A stretch of DNA of 64,000 nt from Ancylobacter sp. WKF20 (GTDB lineage Bacteria; Pseudomonadota; Alphaproteobacteria; Rhizobiales; Xanthobacteraceae): assembly GCF_029760895.1 (NCBI RefSeq), contig NZ_CP121679.1, positions 2,948,501 through 3,012,500 on the forward strand, in the 5' to 3' direction. This document shows positions 51,304 through 60,964 of the stretch, piece by piece. Within the stretch, counting starts at the first letter, position 1, and each line of letters begins with the position of its first letter. The position numbers were made by a program, and so were the translations under genes. The notes under the pieces were generated by a model that saw only the letters and a list, made by a program, of their open reading frames with translations, ran no database searches and was not told where the DNA came from.

Positions 51304-53004
51304 TCAGCCGGCGCGCAAATTGCGCACGAAGTCCGCCACCTCGCGCTGGAGGTCGCCGGCCTGCGCCGAGAGCGAGTTCGACAGCGAGGAAAGCTGCGTC
51401 GAGGCCGCGCCCGTCATCTCGGCCGAGCGGCCGACGCCGGCGATGTTGTCGTTCACCGCGCCGGTGCCGTTCGCCGCCATATGGGTATTGCTGGCGATCT
51501 CCTGCGTCGCCGCGGTCTGCTCCTCCACCGCCGAGGCGATCATCGAGGTGACGTCGCGGATCTGCGTGATGGTGCCGACGATCTTCTCGATCGAGGTCAC
51601 CGTACGGCTCGTCGCCTGCTGGATGTCCTGCACCTTGGAGGCGATCTCCTGCGTGGCGCGGGCGGTCTGCTCGGCGAGCTGCTTGACCTCCTGCGCGACC
51701 ACGCCGAAGCCGCGGCCGGCATCGCCGGCGCGTGCTGCCTCGATGGTAGCGTTGAGCGAGAGCAGGTTGGTCTGGCCAGCGATGTCGGTGATGAGCTTCA
51801 CCACTTCGCCGATCTGGTTGGCCGCTTCCGAGAGTTCGCGGATCTCGCTGGCGGCGCGGGTCACCTCATCCGAACCGGACACGGCGATGTTGGCCGCCTG
51901 CGTCACCTGCGAGCCGATCTCGCGGATCGAGGAGCTCATTTCCTCGGTGGCACTGGCCACCGTCTGCACATTGGTTGAGGCTTCCGAGGCGGCATTGGTC
52001 ACGGCGACCGCCTGGCGGGAGGTCTCCTCGGCGGTCGCCGAGAGGTTGCGCGCCGCGACCGAGACTTCGCCGGAGGACGAGGCGAACTGGTCGGCCAGCG
52101 CGCCCATCTTCACCTCGAAATCGTCGGCGATGGCGTTGCGCTCGGCGACCATGCGCTGGGCGGCGCGCAGCTCGGCCATACGGGCTTCCTCGCGCAGGCG
52201 GTCGGCCTCTTCCAGCGCGGCGCGCAGCGCCTCGGCGGCCTTGGCCATGATGCCGATCTCGTCCTTGCGGTCGGTGCCGGAGACGGTCATGTCGAACTTG
52301 CCGGCGGCGAGTTCGCTCAGCGTCTGGCTGAGGCCGGTGATCGGGCGGACGATGCCGAGGCGGGTGACGAAGAAGGCGATGAGCAGGACGAGAACCAGCA
52401 CCCCAGCGGTGCCTGCATAGACCATGGTGACGGTCTCGTCGGCATCGGCATGGAGCTGATCGGTCAGTGTGCCGAGAGCCTTTTCGCGCTCATCGACGAA
52501 TTTGGCGATGTCGGCGACGATGCCGCGCGAGATCGGGATACAGGTCTTGGTGTACTCAGCGGCAATAACGCCGGCCTGCGCCACATCGGCGTTGTCGATG
52601 GCGCGCTTTACGATGTCACTACAATCCACCTTGATCATCTGATCGAAGCGGCGGACGAACTCGCTCGCCGTGGCGGCCAAGGCCGGATCGAGCTCGGCAA
52701 CCGCGTCCATGCGCTTGTGGAAGCTATCGACCGCCTGCTGCTGAACCTCGATCGCCCGCTTGTTGTCTTCGGGCGTCATCGCCACGGCAGACTGATAGAC
52801 GGCCTGATTGTACCAGACGACGAAGCGGTTGGCGCGGGCGGCGGCGACCGCGGCGCGGGCCGGGCCTTCCAGCGCGTCGCCATAGGAATCGTCGATGGCC
52901 TGCATCTTGGTGCCGGCGAAATAGACGAGGCCGGTGGCGAACAACGCCAAGAGCAGAAGAAGCGAAGAAATCTTGCCGATCAACGGCAGGTTCTTGAAGG
53001 ACAT
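51304..53004 (-). CDS. Methyl-accepting chemotaxis protein 1
   Basis: A 566-residue chemoreceptor: TM1 about 10-32, periplasmic helical sensor about 33-188 ([15 protein letters not shown]... [15 protein letters not shown]), TM2 about 190-212, HAMP about 213-265 and a signalling domain to the end. The hairpin tip region reads [26 protein letters not shown], departing from the usual [16 protein letters not shown] at two positions. There is no C-terminal NWETF-like tether. The ATG at 53004 ([14 protein letters not shown]) is shared with the paralogue next door. Ligand unknown. Confidence 0.92.
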   Translation of the reverse strand: MSFKNLPLIGKISSLLLLLALFATGLVYFAGTKMQAIDDSYGDALEGPARAAVAAARANRFVVWYNQAVYQSAVAMTPEDNKRAIEVQQQAVDSFHKRMDAVAELDPALAATASEFVRRFDQMIKVDCSDIVKRAIDNADVAQAGVIAAEYTKTCIPISRGIVADIAKFVDEREKALGTLTDQLHADADETVTMVYAGTAGVLVLVLLIAFFVTRLGIVRPITGLSQTLSELAAGKFDMTVSGTDRKDEIGIMAKAAEALRAALEEADRLREEARMAELRAAQRMVAERNAIADDFEVKMGALADQFASSSGEVSVAARNLSATAEETSRQAVAVTNAASEASTNVQTVASATEEMSSSIREIGSQVTQAANIAVSGSDEVTRAASEIRELSEAANQIGEVVKLITDIAGQTNLLSLNATIEAARAGDAGRGFGVVAQEVKQLAEQTARATQEIASKVQDIQQATSRTVTSIEKIVGTITQIRDVTSMIASAVEEQTAATQEIASNTHMAANGTGAVNDNIAGVGRSAEMTGAASTQLSSLSNSLSAQAGDLQREVADFVRNLRAG

Positions 53005-53158
53005 GGGCGATCCAATGGGGGTGCGGGGCGGATTTCGACCCTGCCCAGCCGACCCGGCGCCGGGCATGGCGCTCAGCCCGTTTGTCGCCCTCTTGCCTTG
53101 CGCCAAACTGTCGGTCGCGCCCTAACCGCCGGCCGTCGGGCGCGCGCCGCGCAAACGG

Positions 53159-53192
53159 AAACCGCCCCGCATCGCTGCGGGGCGGTTTGTTT
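53159..53192. terminator. Terminator between the two chemoreceptor genes
   Basis: Same AAACCGCCCCGC-ATCGCT-GCGGGGCGGTTT hairpin as at 51250, here 26 bases after the stop of chemoreceptor 2, followed on the plus strand by GTTTT. The repeat shows that the duplication included the downstream terminator. Confidence 0.9.
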
Positions 53193-53217
53193 TAGGCGCG
53201 TGCCGAGGCGGAGCGGA

Positions 53218-54918
53218 TCAGCCCGCGCGCAAATTGCGCACGAAGTCCGCCACCTCGCGCTGGAGGTCGCCGGCCTGCGAGGACAGCGAGTTCGACAGCG
53301 AGGAAAGCTGCGTCGAAGCCGCGCCCGTCATCTCGGCCGAGCGGCCGACGCCGGCGATGTTGTCGTTGACCGCGCCGGTGCCGTTCGCCGCCATATGGGT
53401 GTTGCTGGCGATCTCCTGCGTGGCGGCGGTCTGCTCTTCCACGGCCGCGGCGATCATCGAGGTAACGTCGCGGATCTGGGTGATGGTGCCGACGATCTTC
53501 TCGATCGAGGTCACCGTGCGGCTGGTGGACTGCTGGATGCCCTGCACCTTCAGCCCGATTTCCTGCGTGGCGCGGGCGGTCTGCTCGGCGAGCTGCTTGA
53601 CCTCCTGCGCGACCACCGCGAAGCCGCGACCCGCCTCACCCGCACGCGCCGCCTCGATGGTGGCGTTGAGCGCGAGCAGGTTGGTCTGGCCGGCAATGTC
53701 GGTGATGAGGTTGACCACCTCGCCGATCTTGTTGGCGGCCTCGGAGAGCTCGCGGATTTCGGCGGCGGCGCGGGTCACCTCATCCGAACCGGAGACGGCA
53801 ATGTTGGCGGCCTGAGTCACCTGCGAGCCGATCTCGCGGATCGAGGAGCTCATCTCCTCGGTGGCGCTGGCCACCGTCTGCACATTGGTCGAGGCTTCGG
53901 CGGCGGCGTTGGTCACGGCGACGGCCTGGCGCGAGGTCTCCTCGGCGGTGGCCGAGAGGTTGCGGGCGGCGACGGACACCTCGCCGGAGGAGGAGGCGAA
54001 CTGGTCGGCCAGCGCGCCCATCTTGACCTCGAAATCGTCGGCGATGGCGTTGCGCTCGGCGACGACGCGCTGGGCGGCGCGCAGCTCGGCCATGCGGGCT
54101 TCCTCGCGATCACGCTCGGCCTGCTCCAGCGCGGCGCGCAGCGCTTCGGCGGCCTTGGCCATGCGGCCGATCTCGTCCTTGCGGTCGGTGCCGGAGACGG
54201 TCATGTCGAACTTGCCGGCGGCCAGCTCGTCGAGCACATGGCTGACATTGCTGATCGGGCGGACAATGCCGAGGCGGGTGACGAAGAAGGCGATGAGCAG
54301 AACGAGAACCAGCGCGCCAGCGGTGCCGGAATAGACCAAGGTCAAGGTGCGGCTGGTCTTGTCGCCGAGGTTCGCCGCCAGATCCTGCATGTACTGTTCG
54401 TTGTTATCGACGAACTTGGCAACATCGGCGACGATGCCGCGCGAGATCGGAATGCAGGTTTGCGTGTACTGGATGCCGAGCGCCACATTCTCTTCGGCAT
54501 TGGTGCTGGCATTGGCGCGCTTGACGATGTCGCCGCACTGGCCGGTGATCATCTGGTCAAAGCGGCCAGTCAACTCGTCCACGGCGGCGGCCTTGGCCGG
54601 ATAGAAGGTCTTCACCGCTTCCATGCGCTTGTGGAAGCTATCGACGGCCTGCTTCTGAACATCAATCGCGCGCTGGTTGTCCTCATCCGAGACGGCGGTG
54701 ATGGACTGGTAGACGGCCTGATTGTACCAGACCACGAAGCGGTTGGCGCGGGCGCTGGCGACGGTCGCGCGGGCGGGGCCCTCAAGCGCCTCGCTATAGC
54801 TGTCATCGATATTCTGCATCTGGGATCCGGCGAAATAGATCAATCCGGAAGCGAAGGCGGCCAGCAGCAGGAGAAGCGAGGAAATCTTGCCGATCAACGG
54901 CAGGTTTTTGAAGGACAT
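53218..54918 (-). CDS. Methyl-accepting chemotaxis protein 2 (tandem paralogue)
   Basis: A 566-residue receptor with the same layout and nearly the same cytoplasmic half as its neighbour: TM1, periplasmic four-helix-like sensor, TM2, HAMP and a signalling domain with the canonical [23 protein letters not shown] tip region. Differences concentrate in the periplasmic part ([30 protein letters not shown]), so the two receptors probably sense different but related ligands. N-terminal [14 protein letters not shown] and flanking bases are shared with copy 1. Confidence 0.93.
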   Translation of the reverse strand: MSFKNLPLIGKISSLLLLLAAFASGLIYFAGSQMQNIDDSYSEALEGPARATVASARANRFVVWYNQAVYQSITAVSDEDNQRAIDVQKQAVDSFHKRMEAVKTFYPAKAAAVDELTGRFDQMITGQCGDIVKRANASTNAEENVALGIQYTQTCIPISRGIVADVAKFVDNNEQYMQDLAANLGDKTSRTLTLVYSGTAGALVLVLLIAFFVTRLGIVRPISNVSHVLDELAAGKFDMTVSGTDRKDEIGRMAKAAEALRAALEQAERDREEARMAELRAAQRVVAERNAIADDFEVKMGALADQFASSSGEVSVAARNLSATAEETSRQAVAVTNAAAEASTNVQTVASATEEMSSSIREIGSQVTQAANIAVSGSDEVTRAAAEIRELSEAANKIGEVVNLITDIAGQTNLLALNATIEAARAGEAGRGFAVVAQEVKQLAEQTARATQEIGLKVQGIQQSTSRTVTSIEKIVGTITQIRDVTSMIAAAVEEQTAATQEIASNTHMAANGTGAVNDNIAGVGRSAEMTGAASTQLSSLSNSLSSQAGDLQREVADFVRNLRAG

Positions 54919-55098
54919 GGGCGATCCATACGATGGAAGACGGGTTCTGATCCTGCCCGGCCCACACGGCGCCAGGCATGCGCTCGGACCGTTTTTCGAT
55001 TCATTCCCTTGCGCGAAGCTTTCGCGCCCGCCCAAAAAGCAACGGCGCCCGGGGTCTCCCCCGAGCGCCGCCCTGTCCTACACGCGCGGTAAAGCGCG

Positions 55099-56409
55099 TC
55101 AGATATCCAGCGTGTTGTCGCGCTCCCACTGGGTGAGATGGCGCGAATAGGCGTTCCATTCCTCGTTCTTCAGCTTGATATAGCCGTCGACCAGCGGCGC
55201 GCCGAGCGCGTTGCGCAGCACGGACGACTTTTCCAGCGCGCGGATAGCGTCGAGCAGGTTGAGCGGCAGCTTCTTGGCGCCGCGCACCTTGTGCCCGTCC
55301 GTGTACATGTTGATGTCGAGCCGCTTGCCCGGATCGCGCTGGTTCTGGATGCCGTCGAGACCGGCCGCAAGCATCGCCGCCGGGGCGAGATAGGGGTTGG
55401 CCGCGCCGTCCGGCAGGCGCAGCTCAAGCCGCCCGCCATCGGGAATGCGGATCATGTGGGTGCGGTTATTGCCGGTATAGGTGACGGTATTGGGCGCCCA
55501 GGTGGCGCCGGAGATGGTGCGCGGGGCGTTGATGCGCTTGTAGGAGTTCACCGTCGGGTTGGTGAAGGCGCACATCGCATCGGCCGAGTGGATCAGGCCG
55601 CCGATGAAATTGTAGCAGAGGTCGGAAACGCCGAGCTCGCCATCCTCGTCGGCGAACAGGTTCTCGTCGCCATTCCACAGCGAGGTGTGCATGTGGCAGC
55701 CCGAGCCGGTGAGGTCGATGAAGGGCTTGGGCATGAAGGTGGCGCGGAAGCCGTGCTTCTCGGCGATGGAGCGCGCCATGTACTTGAAGAAGACATGGCG
55801 GTCGGCCGTCACCAGCGCGTCGGCGAAGTCCCAGTTCATCTCGAACTGGCCGTTCGCATCCTCATGGTCGTTCTGGTAGGGGCGCCAGCCGAGCGTGAGC
55901 ATGCTGTCGCAGATTTCCTTGATGACCTCGTAGCGGCGCATCAAAGCGGACTGGTCGTAACAAGGCTTGGTCGCGGTGTCCGAGCCGTCGGAGATCTTGG
56001 TGCCGTCGGCATTGGTGAGGAAGAACTCGCACTCCACGCCGGTCTTCATGTGGTAGCCGATGGACTCGGAAGCCAGCATGGTGCGCTTCAGCACATTGCG
56101 CGGCGCCTGCGCCACCAGCTCGTCATTCATGACGAGATCGGAGGCGAGCCAGCCCACTTCCGGCTTCCAGGGAAGCTGGATGAGGCTCGACGCGTCCGGC
56201 ACGGCGAACAGGTCGGCATCGGCCGGGCTCATATCGAGCCAGGTGGCGAAGCCGGCAAAGCCCGCGCCGGCCTTCTGCATGCCGCCAATGGCGGCGGCGG
56301 GAACCAGCTTGGCCCTCAGCCCGCCGAACAGATCGACATAGGAGATGAGGAAGTATTTGATGCCAAGTTCATTGGCGGCGTGCTTCAGGTCGGTGTAATC
56401 GCTGGCCAT
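55099..56409 (-). CDS. gmaS: Gamma-glutamylmethylamide synthetase (glutamine synthetase family)
   Basis: A 436-residue glutamine-synthetase homologue that ligates methylamine to glutamate using ATP. It has the GS beta-grasp N-terminus, GVECEFFLTN (metal Glu), NDHEDANGQFEMNWDFAD, KPFIDLTGSGCHMHTSLW and PDGGRLELRLPDGAANPYLAPAA blocks. Being last in an operon with three glutamate-synthase-like genes identifies it as GmaS of the N-methylglutamate pathway rather than an ordinary GlnA/GlnT. It is separated from mgsC by 203 bases carrying a dispersed repeat. Confidence 0.93.
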   Translation of the reverse strand: MASDYTDLKHAANELGIKYFLISYVDLFGGLRAKLVPAAAIGGMQKAGAGFAGFATWLDMSPADADLFAVPDASSLIQLPWKPEVGWLASDLVMNDELVAQAPRNVLKRTMLASESIGYHMKTGVECEFFLTNADGTKISDGSDTATKPCYDQSALMRRYEVIKEICDSMLTLGWRPYQNDHEDANGQFEMNWDFADALVTADRHVFFKYMARSIAEKHGFRATFMPKPFIDLTGSGCHMHTSLWNGDENLFADEDGELGVSDLCYNFIGGLIHSADAMCAFTNPTVNSYKRINAPRTISGATWAPNTVTYTGNNRTHMIRIPDGGRLELRLPDGAANPYLAPAAMLAAGLDGIQNQRDPGKRLDINMYTDGHKVRGAKKLPLNLLDAIRALEKSSVLRNALGAPLVDGYIKLKNEEWNAYSRHLTQWERDNTLDI

Positions 56410-56501
56410 GGATGCAATCCGGTTGCGTGCTGTTCCCCGGCCCCTTTGGGGCTCGTTGGTGATGCATTTTCAGGGCCGCCTCCCGGCCCTGTCACTCTGT
56501 G

Positions 56502-56599
56502 CCGTCATCCCGGAACGGCCGTCAGGCCGTATCCGGGATCGCGAAACAGTTCGGCGTGCGATCCCGGCTCTTCGGCTACGCCTCCGGCCGGGATGACGA
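56502..56599. repeat. Dispersed palindromic repeat, copy E
   Basis: GCCGTCATCCCGG... CCGGCCGGGATGACG, the GATCCCGG family, inserted between mgsC and gmaS inside an apparent operon. It may terminate or stabilise the mgs transcript end. Confidence 0.75.
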
Positions 56600-56612
56600 C
56601 CACCAGGTCGGG

Positions 56613-57950
56613 TCAGAAGCTGCCGTTGGCGCCCGGGATCCAGTTGGTCCCGGCGAGCGGCACATTGGCCATGGCCGCCGCCTCGATGGTGAGAGCCACC
56701 AGATCTTCCGGCTCCAGATTGTGGACGTGGCTCTTGCCGCAGGCGCGGGCGATGGTCTGGCACTCCAGCGTCAGCACGGCGAGGTAGTTGGCGAGGCGCC
56801 GACCGGCGGCGACCGGGTCGAGCCGCGCCATCAGCGCCGGGTCCTGCGTGGTGATGCCGGCAGGGTCGCGGCCCTCGTGCCAGTCATCATAGGCGCCGGG
56901 CTTGGTGCCCAGGGCCTCGTACTCGGCGGCATAGTGGGGGTCATTGTCGCCGAGGGCGACGAGGGCCGCGGTGCCGATGGCGACGGCATCCGCGCCGAGC
57001 GCCAGAGCCTTGGCCACATCCGCGCCGTTGCGGATGCCGCCGGAGACGATGAGCTGCACCTTGCGGTGCATGCCGAGATCCTGCAGCGCCTTCACCGCCT
57101 GACGCACGGCGGCGAGCGTGGGGATGCCGACATGCTCGATGAAGATTTCCTGCGTGGCGGCGGTGCCGCCCTGCATGCCATCGACCACCACCACATCGGC
57201 GCCCGACTTCACGGCCAGCGCCGTGTCGTAATAGGGGCGCGCGGCGCCGACCTTCACATAGATCGGCTTCTCCCAATCGGTGATCTCGCGCAGTTCCTCG
57301 ATCTTGATTTCGAGATCGTCCGGCCCGGTCCAGTCCGGGTGGCGGCAGGCGGAGCGCTGGTCGATACCCTGCGGCAGGGTGCGCATCTTGGCGACGCGCT
57401 CGGTGATCTTCTGGCCGAGCAGCATGCCGCCGCCGCCGGGCTTGGCGCCCTGCCCGACCACGACCTCGATGGCATCGGCCCGGCGCAGATCGTCCGGGTT
57501 CATGCCATAGCGCGAGGGCAGATACTGGTAGACGAGCTGTGTCGAGTGCCCGCGCTCCTCATTGGTCATGCCGCCATCGCCCGTGGTGGTCGAGGTGCCC
57601 ATGGCCGAGGCGCCGCGCCCGAGGGCTTCCTTGGCATTGGCCGAGAGCGAGCCGAAGCTCATGCCGGCAATGGTGATCGGGATCTTCAGCTCGATCGGCT
57701 TCTTGGCGAAGCGGGAGCCGAGCACGACCGAGGTGTCGCAGCGCTCGCGATAGCCTTCCAGCGGGTAGCGCGACATGGAGGCGCCGAGGAAGAGCAGGTC
57801 GTCGAAATGCGGCAGCTTGCGCTTCGCGCCGGCGCCGCGAATGTCATAGATGCCGGTCGCCGCCGCGCGGCGGATCTCCGAGAGCGTGTACTCATCGAAG
57901 GTGGCGGAGACGCGCGGGGTGGTGCGGGGGGTGTTGCTGTGGTCGGTCAT
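56613..57950 (-). CDS. mgsC: N-methylglutamate synthase subunit C (glutamate-synthase FMN domain)
   Basis: A 445-residue protein corresponding to the FMN-binding synthase domain of glutamate synthase, encoded alone. AGMSFGSLSANAKEALGRGA, GDGGMTNEERG, GQGAKPGGGGMLLG, VDGMQGGTAATQEIF and SGGIRNGADVAKALALGADAVAIGTAAL are the usual flavin and substrate segments. With MgsA and MgsB it exchanges the ammonia of gamma-glutamylmethylamide for methylamine to give N-methylglutamate. The start at 57950 follows mgsB by ten bases. Confidence 0.93.
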   Translation of the reverse strand: MTDHSNTPRTTPRVSATFDEYTLSEIRRAAATGIYDIRGAGAKRKLPHFDDLLFLGASMSRYPLEGYRERCDTSVVLGSRFAKKPIELKIPITIAGMSFGSLSANAKEALGRGASAMGTSTTTGDGGMTNEERGHSTQLVYQYLPSRYGMNPDDLRRADAIEVVVGQGAKPGGGGMLLGQKITERVAKMRTLPQGIDQRSACRHPDWTGPDDLEIKIEELREITDWEKPIYVKVGAARPYYDTALAVKSGADVVVVDGMQGGTAATQEIFIEHVGIPTLAAVRQAVKALQDLGMHRKVQLIVSGGIRNGADVAKALALGADAVAIGTAALVALGDNDPHYAAEYEALGTKPGAYDDWHEGRDPAGITTQDPALMARLDPVAAGRRLANYLAVLTLECQTIARACGKSHVHNLEPEDLVALTIEAAAMANVPLAGTNWIPGANGSF

Positions 57951-57960
57951 GGCGCGCCCC

Positions 57961-58695
57961 TCAGTAGCTCGACACGTTGTCGACGTGGAAATGATAGAGG
58001 GTGCGGGCCGAGCCATAGCGGCGGAACTCGCCAATATCGACCTCGCCGAGAATGCCGGCAGCGGTGAGCTTTTCGGCCAGCAGCGCCTTGTGCTCCTCGC
58101 GCATCTCCTTCTCGATGCAGTCGGCGCCGAGCGAGGCGACCGAGCCGCGCACGAAGAGCTTGGCCTCATAGAGGCTGTCGCCCAGCGCCTCGCCGGCATC
58201 GCCGAGCACGACGAGCGAGCCGGCCTGCGCCATGAAGGCGCTCATATGGCCGATCGAGCCCTTCACCAGGATGTCGATGCCCTTCATGGAGATGCCGCAG
58301 CGCGCCGAGGCGTTGCCGTCGATCACCAGCGTGCCGCCCACACCGGTCGCACCGGCGGCCTGACTGGCATCGCCCTTCACATGGACGAAGCCGCTCATCA
58401 TGTTCTCGGCAACGCCGACACCGGCCGTGCCGTTGACGATGACGCGGGCCAGCTTGTTCATGCCGGCGCAGTAATAGCCCACGGGCCCGTCGATCTCGAC
58501 GGTGACGGGGGCGTTGAGGCCGGCGGCGATGGCGTGCAGGCCGGCGGGGTTGGCGACCTTCCAATAGGTCTCGTTGCTTTCGGCCGTCAGCTTGTGCAGG
58601 GCGGCGTTGAGCTCGCGCAGCGGCGCGGTGGCAAGATCGAAGTTCACGGTGCTCTCGTCCGGGACGCGGGGAATGGCGCGGTTCAGGGCGTTCAT
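57961..58695 (-). CDS. mgsB: N-methylglutamate synthase subunit B (glutamate-synthase GXGXG domain)
   Basis: A 244-residue protein made of the right-handed beta-helix that ends glutamate synthases, with repeated G-xx-G patterns such as GTAGVGVAENMMSG, VKGDASQAAGATGVGGTLVIDG and GDAGEALGDSLYEA. It is the structural subunit linking the amidotransferase and synthase parts. Its ATG overlaps the mgsA stop (ATGA). Confidence 0.92.
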   Translation of the reverse strand: MNALNRAIPRVPDESTVNFDLATAPLRELNAALHKLTAESNETYWKVANPAGLHAIAAGLNAPVTVEIDGPVGYYCAGMNKLARVIVNGTAGVGVAENMMSGFVHVKGDASQAAGATGVGGTLVIDGNASARCGISMKGIDILVKGSIGHMSAFMAQAGSLVVLGDAGEALGDSLYEAKLFVRGSVASLGADCIEKEMREEHKALLAEKLTAAGILGEVDIGEFRRYGSARTLYHFHVDNVSSY

Positions 58696-59573
58696 GCGGC
58701 GCGGTCCCAGAAATAGACCTTGGCCGGTTCCGGCTCGAACAGCCGGGCGGTGCCGATGCCCGGCAAATTGGCGAGCGCGCGGTATTCCGAACCGAAGGCG
58801 ACATAGCTGTCGGTCTCGGCCATCACCGCCGGCTTGCAGGCGATGGGATCGCGCAGCACGCCGAAGCCGCTCTCGGTGCCGACCACGAAGGTGTAGAAGC
58901 CGTCGAGATCGCCCAGCGAATGCTCCAGCGCCTCGCCCAGGCTATCGCCCCCGCGCATGCGGTAGGTGAGGTAGGCGGCGGCGACCTCGCTGTCATTCTC
59001 GGTGTCGACCTTCACACCCTCGCGGGCGAGGCGGCGGCGCACGCCGGCATGGTTCGACAGCGAGCCGTTGTGCACGAGGCACTGGTCCGGGCCGGTGGAG
59101 AAGGGGTGGGCGCCATCCGTGGTCACGGCGCTCTCGGTCGCCATGCGGGTGTGGCCGATGGCGTGAGTGCCGGACATGGTCTCCAGCTTGAAGCGGCGGG
59201 CGACGTCGAGCGGCAGGCCGACTTCCTTATAGAGCTCCATCCGGCTGCCGGCGCCGACCACGCGCAGCTCCGGGGCGATGCGCGCGAGGGCGGCGCGCAC
59301 GAGCCCCTCTTCCGCCACCGGCACGCTCAGCACCGCATGGGTGTCGCGCGGCAGGATGGGGTGGCCGATCTGCGCGCCGAGGGCGGCGAAGTCGGTGCCG
59401 GCCGGGCCGCGCAGTGTGAGCTTCACGAAGCCCGGCGTGCCCGCGCCATAGACGGCGAAGCCGGCCGAATCCGGCCCGCGGTCGCACATGATGTCGAGCA
59501 TATCCGACAGCAGGGCGCCGAGTTCCGGCTCCAGCTTCGGATCCTTGAGGAACAGGCCGACGATGCCGCACAT
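58692..59573 (-). CDS. mgsA: N-methylglutamate synthase subunit A (class II amidotransferase)
   Basis: A 293-residue Ntn-type glutaminase domain. Cys2 (MCGIVGLF) is the nucleophile, and RGPDSAGFAVYG, IGHTRMATESAVT and CLVHNGSLSNH carry the remaining catalytic pattern. It should release methylamine from gamma-glutamylmethylamide for transfer through MgsBC. It is the first gene of mgsABC-gmaS, and a candidate operator lies 81 bases upstream. Confidence 0.93.
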   Translation of the reverse strand: MCGIVGLFLKDPKLEPELGALLSDMLDIMCDRGPDSAGFAVYGAGTPGFVKLTLRGPAGTDFAALGAQIGHPILPRDTHAVLSVPVAEEGLVRAALARIAPELRVVGAGSRMELYKEVGLPLDVARRFKLETMSGTHAIGHTRMATESAVTTDGAHPFSTGPDQCLVHNGSLSNHAGVRRRLAREGVKVDTENDSEVAAAYLTYRMRGGDSLGEALEHSLGDLDGFYTFVVGTESGFGVLRDPIACKPAVMAETDSYVAFGSEYRALANLPGIGTARLFEPEPAKVYFWDRAA

Positions 59574-59653
59574 GCGGGGGCGCTCCCTAAAGATTGGTGT
59601 CCAGGAAGCTTGTAGGCGCGGCGCGTTTGCCGGTCAATCAGGTGGAATAAATT

Positions 59654-59668
59654 TTTCTCTTGAAGAAA
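59654..59668. promoter_or_regulatory. Candidate operator TTTCTCTTGAAGAAA upstream of mgsA
   Basis: Lies within a longer inverted repeat, TTTTTCT-CTTGA-AGAAAAA (59652-59670). It differs at one position from the reverse complement of 39724-39738. A GTTTCC arm follows at 59674-59679. Confidence 0.65.
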
Positions 59669-59690
59669 AACCTGTTTCCTCCGGCCCGCC

Positions 59691-60944
59691 TCACGCGTAG
59701 CGCGCCAGCGCCAAATCCCCCGCCTCGATGGCAGGCTTCCGACCCGAGACGAGGTCGGCCAGCACCCGGCCCGAGCCGCAGGACATGGTCCAGCCGAGCG
59801 TGCCGTGACCGGCATTGATGAACAGGTTGGCCACCCGCGTCGGCCCGATGATGGGCGTGCCATCCGGCGTCATCGGCCGCAGCCCGGTCCAGAAGGTCGC
59901 CTGCGACTGGTCACCGGCGCCGCCGAACAGATCCTCGACCGAATGCTCCAGCGTCGCCCGGCGCGCGGGGGAGAGATCGTGGTTGAAGCCGGCGATCTCC
60001 GCCATGCCACCGACGCGGATGCGGTCGCCCAGACGGGTGATGGCGATCTTGTAGGTCTCGTCCATCACGGTGGAGACCGGCGCGCGCGCCGCCTCAATGA
60101 TCGGCACGGTGATGGAATAACCCTTCACCGGGTAGATCGGCAGGTCGAGCCCGAGCGGGGCGAGCAGCGCCGGCGTGTAGCTGCCGAGCGAGGCGACGAC
60201 GACATCGCCGGCCACTTCGCCCTGCCCCGTGCGCACGGCGGCGATCCGCCCGCCTTCGACGCGCAGGCCGTCAATGCTGACATTGTAGCGGAAGGTGACG
60301 CCCAGCCCCTCGCACAGCGTCGCCAGCGCGCTGGTGAACTTGAAGCAATCGCCGGTCTCGTCGCCGGGCAGGCGCAGGCCGCCGACGATCTTGTGGCGCG
60401 ACGGTGCGAGACCCGGCTCGGCGGCGACGCAGCCGGCGGGGTCGAGCAACTCAAAGGCGACGCCGTCGGCCTTCAGCACCTCGATATCCTTGCCGATGCC
60501 GTCGATCTGCTTCTGGGTGCGGAACACCTGCAGCGTGCCCTGCATCCGCTCGTCATAGGAAATGCCGGTGGCCGCCCGCATCTCCATCAGGCAGTCACGG
60601 CTATATTCGGCGAGGCGGACCATGCGCCCCTTGTTCACGGCGTAGCGCTCGGCCGTGCAGTTGCGCAGCATCTGCGCCATCCAGCGCAGCGTCGCCACAT
60701 CCATGCGCGGCTGGATGATGAGCGGGGCGTGCTTCATGAACAGCCACTTCATCGCCTTCACCGGAATGCCCGGCGCCGCCCAGGGGGAGGAATAGCCGGG
60801 CGAGACCTCGCCGGCATTGGCGTAGCTGGTCTCCAGCGCCGGGCCGGGCTGGCGGTCCAGCACGGTGACCTCGTGGCCGTCGCGGGCGAGATAGTAGGCG
60901 GTGGTGACGCCGATGACCCCGGCGCCGAGGATGACGATCTTCAT
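59691..60944 (-). CDS. dadA: D-amino acid dehydrogenase (D-alanine dehydrogenase)
   Basis: A 417-residue FAD enzyme that oxidises D-alanine to pyruvate and ammonia, passing electrons to the quinone pool at the inner membrane. [20 protein letters not shown] at the N-terminus binds FAD, and [16 protein letters not shown] and [16 protein letters not shown] are DadA signatures. It is followed upstream by alr with a 20-base gap, the usual dad operon with gene order reversed. The ATG has the AAGCACATC context with a weak ribosome site. Confidence 0.93.
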   Translation of the reverse strand: MKIVILGAGVIGVTTAYYLARDGHEVTVLDRQPGPALETSYANAGEVSPGYSSPWAAPGIPVKAMKWLFMKHAPLIIQPRMDVATLRWMAQMLRNCTAERYAVNKGRMVRLAEYSRDCLMEMRAATGISYDERMQGTLQVFRTQKQIDGIGKDIEVLKADGVAFELLDPAGCVAAEPGLAPSRHKIVGGLRLPGDETGDCFKFTSALATLCEGLGVTFRYNVSIDGLRVEGGRIAAVRTGQGEVAGDVVVASLGSYTPALLAPLGLDLPIYPVKGYSITVPIIEAARAPVSTVMDETYKIAITRLGDRIRVGGMAEIAGFNHDLSPARRATLEHSVEDLFGGAGDQSQATFWTGLRPMTPDGTPIIGPTRVANLFINAGHGTLGWTMSCGSGRVLADLVSGRKPAIEAGDLALARYA

Positions 60945-60964
60945 GATGTGCTTCCGCTCGGGTC

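Noticed and set aside
52450..55092. Very long plus-strand open frame (880 codons) opposite the chemoreceptors
   Set aside because: It is antisense to two well-supported paralogous receptor genes, and its repeated content mirrors their duplication. It arises from high GC at third positions.
55099..59573. Reading the operon as ordinary glutamine synthetase plus NADPH glutamate synthase
   Set aside because: The glutamate-synthase domains are split into three genes with no small NADPH subunit, and the GS homologue is adjacent. This is the mgsABC-gmaS arrangement, and the rest of the window encodes upstream steps of methylamine formation.
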